The notes under the pieces were generated by a model. It was not told the DNA's origin, searched no databases, and saw nothing but the letters and a program-made list of their open reading frames with translations. This document shows positions 54,733 through 64,000 of a stretch of DNA of 64,000 nt, piece after piece. Numbering within the stretch: position 1 is the stretch's first letter; every line of letters begins with the position of its first letter. This DNA is from Jannaschia rubra (GTDB taxonomy: Bacteria > Pseudomonadota > Alphaproteobacteria > Rhodobacterales > Rhodobacteraceae), in the NCBI RefSeq assembly GCF_001403735.1, contig NZ_CXPG01000020.1, positions 733,416-797,415 of the forward strand. Direction: 5' to 3'. The position numbers were made by a program, and so were the translations under genes.

Positions 54733-55243
54733 ATCTAAGCTGAACCAGCCCGGCGGTGACGCCGACAAGTCCGCAACCCACTCGCAGACGTCCGCTTCGG
54801 CGCCGCCGTCGAAGCCCGCCGGTCTCGAACTCGGCGCCGGACAGGCCGCGATGAAGCCCAAGGTGGCGCCGTCGACCCTGTCTTCGGACCTTATCATCAA
54901 GGGCGATATCAAGACGTCGGGCGACATCACGATCGAGGGTGAGGTCGAGGGCAACATCCACGCCCATCTGTTGACCGTAGGCGAAGGCTCCACCGTCCGG
55001 GGCGAGGTTATCGCCGACGACATCGTCGTCAACGGTCGCGTCATCGGTCGCGTGCGCGGCCTGAAGGTGCGCCTGACCTCCACCGCGCGGGTCGAGGGCG
55101 ACATCATCCACAAGACTATCGCCATCGAATCGGGTGCCCACTTCGAAGGCGCGGTGCAGCGTCAGGACGATCCGCTGTCCACCGGTCCGCGCAACCATAC
55201 GGGCCAGCCCCCCAAGCCCGAGGCGCCCAAGCACCAGGGCTGA
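54722..55243 (+). CDS. Bactofilin
   Basis: A 173-residue bactofilin (DUF583). Disordered N-terminus (FSKSKLNQPGGDADKSATH), then the right-handed beta-helix with regular six-residue turns: GDIKTSGDITIEGEVEGNIH, GEGSTVRGEVIADDIVVNGR, VIGRVRGLKVRLTSTARVEG, IAIESGAHFEGAV. Polymerises without nucleotide into a membrane-near scaffold. The ATG at 54722 lies inside the end of the peptidase gene. The overlap suggests that scaffold and hydrolase are made together. Confidence 0.93.
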   Translation: MFSKSKLNQPGGDADKSATHSQTSASAPPSKPAGLELGAGQAAMKPKVAPSTLSSDLIIKGDIKTSGDITIEGEVEGNIHAHLLTVGEGSTVRGEVIADDIVVNGRVIGRVRGLKVRLTSTARVEGDIIHKTIAIESGAHFEGAVQRQDDPLSTGPRNHTGQPPKPEAPKHQG

Positions 55244-55274
55244 CCCGGCGGGTCACTGGTCAAGGATGCACGAA

Positions 55275-55303
55275 CCCCGCTTCGGAAACGGAGCGGGGTC
55301 TTT
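55275..55303 (+). terminator. Terminator after the bactofilin gene
   Basis: CCCCGCTT (55275-55282) pairs with GAGCGGGG (55291-55298, one wobble), followed by TCTTTCG. Lies between convergent bactofilin and prfB. Confidence 0.8.
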
Positions 55304-55319
55304 CGTTGCCGCGACCGCC

Positions 55320-56444
55320 CTAGTCTCCGTTGGCGTCCGCCCGGCTCTTGCCCGAAGCGTCGGACGCCAGCACCGATGCCATGATCCCGTCGAGCGCGCC
55401 GTCGAGGACGCCCCCGGTGTCAGACGTCTCGTAGCCCGTCCGCAGGTCCTTCACCATCTGGTAGGGTTGCAGGACATAGGACCGGATCTGATTGCCCCAG
55501 CCCGCGTCGCCCTTGGCTTCGTGCGCAGCGTTGATATCGGCATTCCGGCGGTCCAACTCCATCTGATAGAGGCGCGATTTCAGCGCCTTCATGGCGATAT
55601 CCCGGTTCTGGTGCTGCGACTTCTCCGAACTCGTCACCACGATGTTCGTGGGCAGGTGCGTGATCCGGACGGCCGAGTCGGTCGTGTTGACGTGCTGCCC
55701 GCCGGCGCCCGAGGACCGGTAGGTGTCGATGCGGATGTCGTTGGGCGCGATCTCGATCTCGATGTTGTCGTCAACGACGGGATAGACCCAGACCGAACAG
55801 AAGGACGTGTGTCGCCGGGCTGAAGAATCGTAGGGCGAGATGCGGACCAGCCGGTGCACGCCCGATTCAGACTTGAGCCAGCCATAGGCGTTCTTGCCGC
55901 TGATCTTGTAGGCAGCGGACTTGATCCCCGCCTCCTCGCCCGGAGACATGCTCTGCAATTCGACGGTATAGCCGCGCTTCTCGGCCCACCGGGTGTACAT
56001 GCGGGCCAGCATGTTGGCCCAGTCGTTGGACTCGGTCCCGCCCGCGCCGGAGTTGATTTCGAGAAAGGTGTCGTTGCCGTCCGCCTCGCCGTCGAGCAGC
56101 GCCTCTAGTTCCTTCTCGGCGGCGGTGCCGACCAGGCGGGCGATGGCGGCCTCGGCCTCGGTCACGACCTCCGCGTCGTCCTCCATCTCGCCCAGTTCGA
56201 TAAGTTCCAGATTATCGGCGGTATCCCGTTCCAGGCCCTCAATGCCCTCGATGCTGTCGATCAGGGCCTGACGGTCCCGCATCAGGTTCTGCGCGCGCTC
56301 GGGGTTGTCCCACAACGTGGGGTCCTCGATCATCGCGTTCATCTCCTCCAGGCGATGCGGCGCAGTCTCCCAGTCGAGCCGCCGCTTGAGGAGGGCCACG
56401 GACTTGCCGATGGCCTCGACGTTGTTCTGGACTTCTGCGCGCAC
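55320..56444 (-). CDS. prfB: Peptide chain release factor 2
   Basis: A 374-residue RF2 from a GTG at 56444 ([20 protein letters not shown]). The catalytic GGQ lies in [18 protein letters not shown]. The stop-codon tripeptide region reads [19 protein letters not shown], where E. coli has SPF. No in-frame TGA near codon 26, so the programmed frameshift known from E. coli prfB is absent. Reads leftward from PBP1A, with a 67-bp gap, likely one transcript. Confidence 0.96.
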   Translation of the reverse strand: MRAEVQNNVEAIGKSVALLKRRLDWETAPHRLEEMNAMIEDPTLWDNPERAQNLMRDRQALIDSIEGIEGLERDTADNLELIELGEMEDDAEVVTEAEAAIARLVGTAAEKELEALLDGEADGNDTFLEINSGAGGTESNDWANMLARMYTRWAEKRGYTVELQSMSPGEEAGIKSAAYKISGKNAYGWLKSESGVHRLVRISPYDSSARRHTSFCSVWVYPVVDDNIEIEIAPNDIRIDTYRSSGAGGQHVNTTDSAVRITHLPTNIVVTSSEKSQHQNRDIAMKALKSRLYQMELDRRNADINAAHEAKGDAGWGNQIRSYVLQPYQMVKDLRTGYETSDTGGVLDGALDGIMASVLASDASGKSRADANGD

Positions 56445-56511
56445 TCTCGAACCTCTCGGGGTTTGTCGCCGCTGACCTAAACCCTGCCCCGCCGGGGGGC
56501 AAGGCGGCGGG

Positions 56512-59100
56512 TCAGTAGAGGCCCCCGGACGACAGCGCCCCAAAGGACGCGCGTCCCGGCACCACGACGCTGCGTCCCGTCGACGTCTCGACCTGGATGC
56601 CGCCCCGGTCCTCCACGTCGCCCTCGCCCCGCCCGAACAGCGGCAAGTCGCCCGCCATCGCGAAGCCGCCGTCGATGATCGTGCCGCCCACGCCCATGAA
56701 CGGATCGTCGCCCTGGCGGAAGTATTCGGCCACGACGTTCTCGCCCGTGGCGTCGTCGGGCAGGCGTGCGCCGGTATAGCGGTCGATCTTCACGAAGTAG
56801 CCGCCTTCGGGCACCTCGAACGGGCCGCCGCCGTACTTCTGGATCGCCTCGGCCATGAACTCGTTGAAAACCGGACCGCACATGCCGCCGCCCGACGCCG
56901 ACCGGCCCATGTTGCGCGGCCGGTCATAGCCGATGTAGCATCCGGCGACGATGGTGGACGAAAAGCCCACGAACCAGACGTCCTTGGAATCGTTGGTGGT
57001 TCCGGTCTTGCCAGCGATCGGCACCGGCAGGTTCACCGTCCGCGACGCGGTTCCACGTTCGACGACGCCCTGCATCATCGACGTCAACTGATAGGCCGTG
57101 ATCGCGTCCATGACCCGTTCGCGGTTCGATACGATGCGGGGACCCTGCCCATCGGCCAGGGACGCGAACTGCTCGCAATCGTTGCAGGACCGCTGATCGT
57201 GGCGATAGACGGTGCGGCCATAGCGGTCCTGGATGCGGTCAACCAGCGTGGGCTCCACCCGCTCGCCGCCGTTGGCGAACATCGCATAGGCCGCTACCAT
57301 CTTGTAGAGCGTCGTCTCCTGCGAGCCGAGCGAGTTGGCCAGAAGCTCATCCATGCGGTCGTAGACGCCGAACCGTTCGGCATAGGTGGCCACCGTGCCC
57401 ATGCCCACGTCCTGCGCCAGCCGGACGGTCATCAGGTTGCGCGAGCGTTCGATCCCCGTCCGCAGGGGGCTGGGGCCGTAATACTTGTTCGACGCGTTCT
57501 TGGGTCGCCAGATCTCGCCGTTGCCCTGGTCGATCTCGATGGGGGCGTCCACGACGATGGTGTTGGGTTGATACCCGCTGTCGAGCGCTGCGGCATAAAC
57601 GAATGGCTTGAAGGACGATCCCGGCTGCCGCGTGGCCTGCGTCGCCCGGTTGAAGACCGAATGCTGATAGCTGAAGCCACCCTGCATCGCGAGAACCCGG
57701 CCGGTGTTCACGTCCATCGCCATGAATCCGCCCTGCACCTCGGGCACCTGCCGCAGCGACCAGCGGATCAGGTCGCCGGTGGCGTCGTCGGTCAAGCGGC
57801 GCACATGGACGACGTCTCCCACCTCGAAGTTGTCGACGAAGCTGCCGCGCAGCCAGTCGATGTCCGTGCGCGGGACATCGACCTGCGCCTCGACCCCTTC
57901 GGCGCCAAGCGTCAGGCTCTGGTCGCCCACGGCCAGGACGACGGCGGGCAGCCAAGCGCTCCCAAGGTCGATGTCCCGGGCCACGACCGTCTCGGCCAGC
58001 GCGCGGCGCCATGCGGTTTCGTCATCAAGCAGGGCCGGGTCGATGGTCTTGCCGGTGCCGCGCCAGACGCCCTGGCCACGGTCGAACTGCTCCAGCGCGC
58101 GGCGCAATGCCTTGGCCGCGACGGCCTGCATCTCGGCATCGACGGTGGCGCGGACGTTGAAGCCCTGGGTGAAGAACTCCTCCTCGCCGAAATCCTCGGT
58201 CAACTGGCGCCGGATCTCGTCGGTGAAGTAATCGCGCGGCGGCAGGGCGGCGCGGAATGGGGCATAATGGCCGGACTGCACCGTCAGCAGGGGCTTCTGC
58301 TGCGCGGTCTCCAGTTCGGCGCGGGTGATGTAGCCATTCTGGAACATCTCCAGCAAGACGTAGTTGCGCCGCTCGATCGCGCGCTCGGCCTGGCGGACGG
58401 GGTGATAGTCCGACGGCGCCTTGGGCAGGATCGCCAGATACGCGGCTTCCTCCAGCGTCAATTGCGACAGGGTCTTGTTGAAATAGGTCTGCGATGCCGC
58501 GGCCACGCCATAGCTGTTCTGCCCCAGGAAGATCTCGTTGAGATAGAGCTCCAGGATGTCCTCCTTGCCCAGCGTCTCCTCGATGCGCGAGGCGAGGATG
58601 ATCTCCTTCACCTTCCGCTCGGCACTGCGGTCCGAGGACAGAAGGAAGTTCTTCATCACCTGCTGCGTGATGGTCGACGCGCCCCGCAGGCGCTTGCCCC
58701 GTGCCGCATCGACGGCGGCAGAGACCATGCCGACGGGATCGTATCCGGCGTGCTGATAGAAATTCTTGTCCTCGGCCGAGATGAACGCCTGCTTGACCAG
58801 GGGGGGGATCTCGTCTGCCGTGGCGAACAGGCGGCGTTCGCGGGCGAATTCGTCCATCAGTCGCCCCTCGCCCGAATAGATGCGGCTGATCGTGGGGGGT
58901 GTATACTGGGCAAGCTGCTCATGGTTGGGCAGGTCGCGGCCGTACATCCAGAGGACACCGCCGATCGACATGGCGAGCGCCACGACGCCCAGCGTCACCG
59001 CCGAGAACAGGCCCCCGACCGTCGCGAGGAAGAACATGCCGACGGCCTGCAACCCGCGCCAGAGCGATGCGCCCGCCGATTTCAACCTGTTGTCCGCCAT
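56512..59100 (-). CDS. mrcA: Penicillin-binding protein 1A
   Basis: An 862-residue bifunctional peptidoglycan synthase. One N-terminal membrane helix, a GT51 glycosyltransferase domain with [17 protein letters not shown] and [19 protein letters not shown], an OB-like insert and a transpeptidase with SSFKPFVYA (Ser-x-x-Lys) and [11 protein letters not shown]. The ATG at 59100 gives [20 protein letters not shown]. Lies between the amidase and prfB on one strand. Confidence 0.96.
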   Translation of the reverse strand: MADNRLKSAGASLWRGLQAVGMFFLATVGGLFSAVTLGVVALAMSIGGVLWMYGRDLPNHEQLAQYTPPTISRIYSGEGRLMDEFARERRLFATADEIPPLVKQAFISAEDKNFYQHAGYDPVGMVSAAVDAARGKRLRGASTITQQVMKNFLLSSDRSAERKVKEIILASRIEETLGKEDILELYLNEIFLGQNSYGVAAASQTYFNKTLSQLTLEEAAYLAILPKAPSDYHPVRQAERAIERRNYVLLEMFQNGYITRAELETAQQKPLLTVQSGHYAPFRAALPPRDYFTDEIRRQLTEDFGEEEFFTQGFNVRATVDAEMQAVAAKALRRALEQFDRGQGVWRGTGKTIDPALLDDETAWRRALAETVVARDIDLGSAWLPAVVLAVGDQSLTLGAEGVEAQVDVPRTDIDWLRGSFVDNFEVGDVVHVRRLTDDATGDLIRWSLRQVPEVQGGFMAMDVNTGRVLAMQGGFSYQHSVFNRATQATRQPGSSFKPFVYAAALDSGYQPNTIVVDAPIEIDQGNGEIWRPKNASNKYYGPSPLRTGIERSRNLMTVRLAQDVGMGTVATYAERFGVYDRMDELLANSLGSQETTLYKMVAAYAMFANGGERVEPTLVDRIQDRYGRTVYRHDQRSCNDCEQFASLADGQGPRIVSNRERVMDAITAYQLTSMMQGVVERGTASRTVNLPVPIAGKTGTTNDSKDVWFVGFSSTIVAGCYIGYDRPRNMGRSASGGGMCGPVFNEFMAEAIQKYGGGPFEVPEGGYFVKIDRYTGARLPDDATGENVVAEYFRQGDDPFMGVGGTIIDGGFAMAGDLPLFGRGEGDVEDRGGIQVETSTGRSVVVPGRASFGALSSGGLY

Positions 59101-59244
59101 GTACCCGTGCCCCTGCCCGTCAGATTTGGTTCTTCCGGTCGTGCCGATATACGCGCCGCACCCCCTGCCGTCAAAGCGCGACACTGCGTCGGGCGGCGCG
59201 CTGCCCATGCCGTCCGGTCACGATCCGTTGAACGGGGCGCAGGG

Positions 59245-60414
59245 TCACTGCCGCAGGCGTCTCGCCTCCTCCGCATCGCTGTCGGCCCAGGCGTCGATGC
59301 TACGGGCGACCGCCGCGGCCATCCGCGCGCGCCATTCGGCGGACATGAGGTTCCGCAGGTCGCCTTCGTCGGACATGAACCCCAGTTCCAGCAGGACGGA
59401 AGGAATGTCCGGCGCCTTGAGCACCGTGAACCGCCCGCCCAGCCGGGGCCGCTTGTGCATGCGGACGCCCGCCCCGCTCAGCCCCGTGATGAGTGCGTCG
59501 GCCAGCCTTTCGCCGCGGGGCGCGGTCTCGGCCCGCGCCATTTCGATCAGGACGCGGGCGATCTCGTCTCCCTGCTCGATCTGGCCCGCACCCAGCAGAA
59601 GGTCGTCGCGTCCGTGGCGCTGCGCGATCTCGGCGGCCAGCGCACCTGGCTCCTCGTCGGACAGGGTGTAGACGGTCGCGCCCTCCGCGCCCCCGCCCCG
59701 GACCGCATCGGCGTGGAGCGAGATCATCAGGTCCGCGCCCGCCGCCCGCGCGATGGTAGACCGCCCACGCAGGCCCACGAATTCATCCGCGTCGCGCGTC
59801 AGAACGACCTCGTGCCCCTCGCGCCGCAGCACCTCGGCCAGTTCGCGCGCGAAGCGCAGCATCAGCGAGGCTTCGGTGGTGCCGCCACGCTCGGCCCCCG
59901 GATCGACGCCCCCGTGACCAGGATCGAGGGCGATGACCAGCGGCCGGTCCCCCGTCTGGCGCGGCCGCTCGACTGTCGGCACGGCATCGGGTGCGATGGC
60001 GTCCCATGACCGCGGGTTGAGCGGCCCCTGCCGCCCTGCGCCGTCGGTCAGCTCGACCCGGATCGCGGGTCCGGCGTCCGTCTCCATCCAGGCCCGTCCG
60101 ACCGCCATCGGGCCGGGCAACGTCAGCACGAGGCGGGACCAGCCGGCGCGGATGCGCCCGGTGGCGGGCGTGCCCACTTCGGCCAGAGTCGCGGGGTCGA
60201 GCGACGTCCAGTCGACCTCCGCCGTGTCGAGAACCAACCGCCATGGGTCGGCCAGCACGAAGACGCGCCAGGGCACGGCGCGGCTGAGCCCCAGCGTGAC
60301 CTGTGCCCCGCCCCATCTGTCGTGGGCATCCGACGCCGTCACAGTGGCACGGCCGTCGGCCTGCGCCCACGCTCCCGTCGCCAGAAACCCAAGGAGAAGG
60401 GCGAGACGGATCAC
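59245..60414 (-). CDS. N-acetylmuramoyl-L-alanine amidase (AmiC type)
   Basis: A 389-residue Amidase_3. Signal peptide MIRLALLLGFLATGAWAQA, an AMIN-like domain (residues 25-140) for peptidoglycan binding and the zinc enzyme with IALDPGHGGVDPGAERGG, TTEASLMLRFA, LMISLHADAV and VLLELGFMSDEGD supplying His, Glu, His and Glu. Splits septal peptidoglycan. The start overlaps the stop of the aminotransferase by 4 bp; PBP1A follows after 144 bp. Confidence 0.94.
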   Translation of the reverse strand: MIRLALLLGFLATGAWAQADGRATVTASDAHDRWGGAQVTLGLSRAVPWRVFVLADPWRLVLDTAEVDWTSLDPATLAEVGTPATGRIRAGWSRLVLTLPGPMAVGRAWMETDAGPAIRVELTDGAGRQGPLNPRSWDAIAPDAVPTVERPRQTGDRPLVIALDPGHGGVDPGAERGGTTEASLMLRFARELAEVLRREGHEVVLTRDADEFVGLRGRSTIARAAGADLMISLHADAVRGGGAEGATVYTLSDEEPGALAAEIAQRHGRDDLLLGAGQIEQGDEIARVLIEMARAETAPRGERLADALITGLSGAGVRMHKRPRLGGRFTVLKAPDIPSVLLELGFMSDEGDLRNLMSAEWRARMAAAVARSIDAWADSDAEEARRLRQ

Positions 60415-61562
60415 CGCGCCGCCATGAAGTCACGCAGGCGGGCAAGTCCTTCCTCGATGTCCTCCGTCGCGCGGGCATAGCTGAAGCGCAGGCTTCCCGC
60501 CCCGCGCCCGGGGTCGAAGTCGACGCCCGGCGTCACGGCCACCCCAGCCTTTTCAAGTATTTCCGATGCGAAGTTCACGCTGTTTTCGGTCAGGTGGGAC
60601 ACGTCCGCATAGATGTAGAATGCCCCGTCCGGCGGCGCGATCCGGTCGAAGCCCGCCCTTGGCAGGCGATCGAGCATGAGCGCGCGATTCCTGGCATAGA
60701 CAGCGAGGTTCCCGTCGAGTTCGTCGTCCGCGCCGAGCGCGTGCAGCGCCGCGATCTGGCTGGCGTGCGGGGGGCAGATGAACATGTTCTGGGCCAGGCG
60801 TTCGATGGTGCGGATGTGATCCTCCGGCACGACCATCCAGCCGATCCGCCAGCCGGTCATGCTGAAATACTTGCTGAAGGAGTTGATGACATAGACGTCG
60901 TCCGACACCTCCAGCGCCGAAACGGCCCCACCGTCGTAATGGATGCCGTGATAGATCTCGTCCGAGATGAAGGCCGTCCGGTTCGCGTGGCAGGCGTCGA
61001 TGAGCGCGCGCATCGATGCGCGGTTCAGCATGGTGCCGGTGGGGTTCGACGGCGAGGCGACGATCAGCCCGGCCAGCGACGGATCGAGGGTGTGAGGAAC
61101 GGGCTGGAACCTGTCGGCCGCCTGCGTCTCGATGCCCACCGCCACCAGCGAAAGGGCCTTCAGGATCTGGCGATAGGAGGGATAGCCCGGCAGCCCCAGC
61201 CCCACCCGGTCGCCCGCGTCGAAAAGGGCCGTGAAGGCAAGAAGGAAGGCCGCGGACGACCCCGCCGTCACCACCACACGCGCAGGATCGAGGTCGACGC
61301 CGTACCACCGGCGGTAGAGGTCGGCGATGCCCGCCCGCAGTTCAGGCAGCCCGAGCGCCACGGTATAGCCAAGCGGATCGGAGGCCATTGCACGGGTCAG
61401 ACCGACGCGGGCGGCCTGCGGTGCTGGCGTTCCAGGCTGGCCCACCTCCATGTGGACGATGTGCCGGCCCTGGGCTTCGGCGCGGCGGGCGGCCTCCATC
61501 ACGTCCATGACGATGAAAGGGTCGACACGCGACCGTTCGGAAATCCGCATGTTGGCCATCAT
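60411..61562 (-). CDS. PLP-dependent class I/II aminotransferase
   Basis: About 383 residues from ATG at 61562 (or 61559), preceded by GGGGAGCAG. Fold-type I marks: VVVTAGSSAAFLLAFTALFD, LIVASPSNPTGTMLNRASM, ISDEIYHGIHYDG and the PLP lysine in VINSFSKYFSMTGWRIGWMV, with C-terminal Arg in LRFSYARATEDIEE. Substrate unknown. It stands at the head of an aminotransferase-amidase-PBP1A-prfB run, but any functional link is unclear. The longer ORF upstream runs through a hairpin and is discarded. Confidence 0.9.
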   Translation of the reverse strand: MMANMRISERSRVDPFIVMDVMEAARRAEAQGRHIVHMEVGQPGTPAPQAARVGLTRAMASDPLGYTVALGLPELRAGIADLYRRWYGVDLDPARVVVTAGSSAAFLLAFTALFDAGDRVGLGLPGYPSYRQILKALSLVAVGIETQAADRFQPVPHTLDPSLAGLIVASPSNPTGTMLNRASMRALIDACHANRTAFISDEIYHGIHYDGGAVSALEVSDDVYVINSFSKYFSMTGWRIGWMVVPEDHIRTIERLAQNMFICPPHASQIAALHALGADDELDGNLAVYARNRALMLDRLPRAGFDRIAPPDGAFYIYADVSHLTENSVNFASEILEKAGVAVTPGVDFDPGRGAGSLRFSYARATEDIEEGLARLRDFMAAR

Positions 61563-61702
61563 CTGCTCCCCGTCCCGACTGGCCCGAGTGATGGACCGGA
61601 GGGACAGGTGCGTCAATGTCCAGGACGGATGACGGATGGTCAGTCGAGAAAGGGGGCCGACCCGGCCCAGCCCCTGACGGTAAATGTTGAAAAAGTTCTT
61701 CG

Positions 61703-61728
61703 GTTGGCCGCACTGCGGCCAACTTTTT
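61703..61728 (+). terminator. Hairpin with T-run before the transposase
   Basis: GTTGGCCGC-ACT-GCGGCCAAC then TTTTT, a textbook rightward terminator; AAAAAGTT (61690-61697) can pair with AACTTTTT as an outer or alternative stem. It may shield the transposase from read-in, or be part of the element's end. Confidence 0.6.
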
Positions 61729-61770
61729 CTTTGACACCACGCTTGACCGTCGTCCGAATGGAGGAAACAG

Positions 61771-63486
61771 GTGTCGAGCGTCTCGAAAATATCTTCGGGA
61801 ACAGCGGTGGCCCCGCTGACCCGAAGGCTGCCTGCGCCCGTGGCAGGTGTCGATCTCAACTTTTGCCGCAACCCGGCCTGCGCCTTTTACGGCGTGCTGC
61901 CCGATCCGTTCAAGCGACCGAATGGCTCCCCGTCCGCGCCGCCAGGTATGCCGCGCGGAGCGGTGCCGGGTGGCAAGCACAAAGAGTTCTACAAGTGTCC
62001 CGCCTGTCGCACAACCTCCCGGGTAAAGAACAACCGTGCGGTCGCGGAGGAACACGAGCGGATGCGACGCCTGCGCGAGACTGATCCCTGCGCGCCCGCC
62101 TGCCGCACGGCGAGCTGCGCGAACCAAGGCCTCTCGGTCGAGGAGCATCCGGAGCTCTATCAGCGCTTCGGCAAGACCAAGGGCGGCGACCCGCGCTGGC
62201 GGTGCAAGGGCTGCGCGAAGACCTTCTCGACCGGCAAGCCGGCCCGTCGGCATAAGCGGTCGGACAAGAACCGCCTGGTCCTCGATATGCTCTGCAACGA
62301 CCTGTCGCTCGCCAAGACCTCGAAGATCTCCGGGTTGTCCTACCGAGACATCTACCGGCGGATCGGGTTTTACCACGATCAGGTCGGGAGCTTCGTGGCG
62401 CGCCGCGAGGACTTCTCCCGGATCGACTTCGCAGAGATGGGCTCACGCTTCGCCACCGACAGCCAGGCGCTGACCATCAACTGGCCCAGCCGGAAGCGGC
62501 GTTTTCCGGTCGTGTTCCAGCATCTCTGCACCGCGCACGCGCGATCGGGCTTCATCATGGAGGCGTCCTTCCAGCTCGACCCGGAGATCTCGTCGGCGGA
62601 AGCGGAGGCCCAGTCCCGTGCGGCGGACGAGGACCACATCTCTACGGCTTTCCGCCGCCACGCCCGCATCTGGACGAAGACCGAGTTCGACGCACATCTC
62701 GTGCGGCTGGCGAAGGCTGCGGGGCTGCCGCAGGTGGAGGAATACGGCCTGCCTGCCACCGGCTCGATGCTGCGCTACGATGTGATGCAGTTTGCCCACG
62801 CAATGCGGCTGCACGATCATATCGGCCAGACGGACGCCCCGTTGATCTTCGTGATGGATGGGGATGCTGGCCTCAAGCAATCATTCGCGACAGTTTTTCA
62901 GCCGGAAGTGTCGGCCGGGCGCGCGCATCTCGCCATCATCGACTTCGACAAGGCGATGACGAACGATATGCGCAACTGCGTCGTCTCCGATGGTCGCATC
63001 GACCTGTGTGCAACCACGGGGTTGACCCCGACTGAGCTGAGTCTGATTCCGGCGGAGTTCTACGCCGAGATCCTCGACGAGGAGGTGGCTGTCCGTCTTG
63101 TCGGGGAGCCGGTCGGTGAATGGTTTCAGTATCCATTCCCGACGAAGAGCGAGCCCAACAGGCGGGTCTGCCTGCTCACGGACCACCCGGGGCTGGAGGC
63201 GCGGGAGAAAGCCAAGCTGATGCGCCTGGCTACGCTCCGAAGCGTCGATAGCTACTTCCATCGCTTCCGCTCGAACGTGCGCTTCGCCAGCCGGCCGCAG
63301 ATTTCGACCAATGGTCCTGGTCGCGTCTGGGGCAGGCATCATCTCTACGACCCAGTCGTTCTGTCGAAGCTTGTCGAAATCTATCGGTTCTACCACAACT
63401 GGATGGAGCCGGGCACGGATGGTAAGACGCCGGCGATGCGGATCGGGCTGGCGCGGGGCAGAATTTATGAGCGCGATCTGCTCTGA
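61771..63486 (+). CDS. Zinc-ribbon DDE-type transposase-like protein, 571 aa
   Basis: GTG start with GGAGG 6 bases in front. Residues 28-50 and 72-150 hold two or three Cys4 ribbons (FCRNPACAFYG, KCPACRTTSR, CKGCAKTF), then an HTH (LAKTSKISGLSYRDIYRRIG). Next is an RNase-H-like core with Asp in SRFATDSQALTINW and FVMDGDAGLKQS, and a C-terminal end FYHNWMEPGTDGKTPAMRIG that is typical of transposases. The closest known style is IS1/IS1595-like zinc-ribbon transposases, but the protein is larger and the family is not certain. No inverted repeats were found around it. Confidence 0.7.
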   Translation: MSSVSKISSGTAVAPLTRRLPAPVAGVDLNFCRNPACAFYGVLPDPFKRPNGSPSAPPGMPRGAVPGGKHKEFYKCPACRTTSRVKNNRAVAEEHERMRRLRETDPCAPACRTASCANQGLSVEEHPELYQRFGKTKGGDPRWRCKGCAKTFSTGKPARRHKRSDKNRLVLDMLCNDLSLAKTSKISGLSYRDIYRRIGFYHDQVGSFVARREDFSRIDFAEMGSRFATDSQALTINWPSRKRRFPVVFQHLCTAHARSGFIMEASFQLDPEISSAEAEAQSRAADEDHISTAFRRHARIWTKTEFDAHLVRLAKAAGLPQVEEYGLPATGSMLRYDVMQFAHAMRLHDHIGQTDAPLIFVMDGDAGLKQSFATVFQPEVSAGRAHLAIIDFDKAMTNDMRNCVVSDGRIDLCATTGLTPTELSLIPAEFYAEILDEEVAVRLVGEPVGEWFQYPFPTKSEPNRRVCLLTDHPGLEAREKAKLMRLATLRSVDSYFHRFRSNVRFASRPQISTNGPGRVWGRHHLYDPVVLSKLVEIYRFYHNWMEPGTDGKTPAMRIGLARGRIYERDLL

Positions 63487-63696
63487 TCGCTTCTGGATCA
63501 AAAAGTTCGGTCCGAACTCCTTCAAGCATCCCTTTCTTATGCGGCGGGGGTGTGCGGGCTCAGATCGCTTGAGGGATGCTAACTCCCCGATAGCAGGAGA
63601 ACCCAAGCTCGAGCGTGATTCAGTCTTACCGCGATCCGGGAGGATCAACCCGGTGATAGGTGAAATCCACAGCTGGAGCTCGCAAGGATTAGCCAA
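63487..63696. other. Downstream region of the transposase with two inverted repeats
   Basis: Contains AGTTCGG-T-CCGAACT (63504-63518) and AGCATCCCT/AGGGATGCT (63525-63533 / 63572-63580). No gene. These may be a terminator or part of the element's right end. Confidence 0.45.
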
Positions 63697-63789
63697 ATGG
63701 TTGATGACCTTGCTACGGCCTGTGAGCTGCTGCGTTTTGCGCTGCTGCTCTACAAGGGCTACAGACTACTGACGACCCCGAGGGTCTAA
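63697..63789 (+). CDS. Possible small protein, 30 aa
   Basis: ATG at 63697 with AAGGA 8 bases before it; reads MVDDLATACELLRFALLLYK then GYRLLTTPRV and stops at 63789. A strong terminator follows 6 bases later. The helical, hydrophobic middle could sit in a membrane. Site, ORF and terminator together suggest a real small gene, but the frame is short and unknown. Confidence 0.35.
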   Translation: MVDDLATACELLRFALLLYKGYRLLTTPRV

Positions 63790-63795
63790 GTATAA

Positions 63796-63829
63796 GGGGG
63801 TGCCACCTCGCTATCGAAGTGGCACCCCC
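63796..63829. terminator. Strong bidirectional hairpin terminator
   Basis: GGGGGTGCCAC (63796-63806) and GTGGCACCCCC (63819-63829) form an exact 11-bp stem with a 12-base loop, then GCACATTTTC. It separates the transposase side from the convergent gene at the right edge. Confidence 0.85.
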
Positions 63830-63899
63830 GCACATTTTCAGGAGAGCTTTGTCGCTATCTACCCCATGCTGGCGTGGATCAAGACACCAGCGGTTAGTG

Positions 63900-64000
63900 C
63901 TATGCGGTCTTGTTGATCAGCCCTTTCAGCCTGACCACCTTGCCAGAAGGACTTAGGCTCATCTCACCTTCGAACAAAGCAACCGAGCCATCAATATTTA
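63900..64000 (-). CDS. C-terminal end of an unknown gene, cut by the window
   Basis: The last 33 codons read NIDGSVALFEGEMSLSPSGK, VVRLKGLINKTA, then TAG. Too little to identify. The reading is open to the right edge and ends 70 bp before the shared terminator, which supports it being a real gene end. Confidence 0.55.
   Translation of the reverse strand, partial: NIDGSVALFEGEMSLSPSGKVVRLKGLINKTA

Noticed and set aside
55320..56444. Programmed frameshift in prfB
   Set aside because: No in-frame TGA near the start; the frame is continuous.
57199..60009. A 936-codon open frame antisense to PBP1A and the amidase
   Set aside because: Shadow of two well-identified genes; composition is that of reversed GC-rich codons.
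61690..63508. AAAAAGTTC at 61690 and 63500 as a 9-bp target duplication of the transposase
   Set aside because: No inverted repeats lie just inside the two copies, and the motif is A-rich and part of hairpins on both sides, so chance is likely.

Overview
ORGANISM. The window is high-GC and looks like a chromosome of the Rhodobacteraceae (Roseobacter group, Alphaproteobacteria). This rests on gene content and order: an EnvZ-type kinase next to an MBL hydrolase, uvrA, an M23 peptidase with a long coiled coil followed by a bactofilin gene, and the run amidase - PBP1A - prfB. LAYOUT. (1) 1-1384: core genes ending in a tRNA-Asn(GTT) gene. (2) 1387-16900: element A, about 15.5 kb, inserted in the 3' end of that tRNA gene and closed by a perfect 49-bp copy of it at 16901-16949. 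(3) 16950-38194: element B, about 21 kb, in tandem, closed by an 18-bp copy of the tRNA 3' end at 38195-38212. (4) 38213-61700: core genes again (uvrA, MFS, lpdA, queA, AsmA-like, bcp, M23 peptidase/bactofilin, prfB, PBP1A, amidase, aminotransferase). (5) 61771-64000: a lone transposase-like gene, a possible small ORF, a strong hairpin terminator and a cut gene. ELEMENT A reads like a phage satellite (PICI/P4-like). It has a tyrosine integrase, two AlpA-like small HTH proteins, a PrimPol-helicase, a terminase-small-subunit-like HTH protein and a set of unknown small genes, but no capsid, tail, portal or large terminase gene. Beside the PrimPol-helicase gene are two perfect 31-bp inverted arms made of GCGGACAA repeats, flanking an 83-bp AT-rich core: a candidate replication origin. 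At its far end is a defence-like cargo: a divergent 5-methylcytosine methyltransferase against an operon of ParB-like protein, SNF2 helicase, Vsr endonuclease and HNH protein, with a repeat-rich operator between them. ELEMENT B is a defence island. It has a DUF6538-type integrase, a DUF3987 protein and a module of two tyrosine recombinases plus an orphan Tyr-bearing fragment. It also has a type I restriction system whose operon holds an AbiF/AbiD-like HEPN toxin (with a promoter-driven structured leader RNA), two unknown genes and an Mrr-like nuclease. It ends in an overlapping pair: a glycine-rich membrane protein and a putative PD-(D/E)XK-like protein. The HsdS subunit has two nearly identical target-recognition halves, the second with clearly lower GC. 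All calls were made by reading the sequence; no database search was run.
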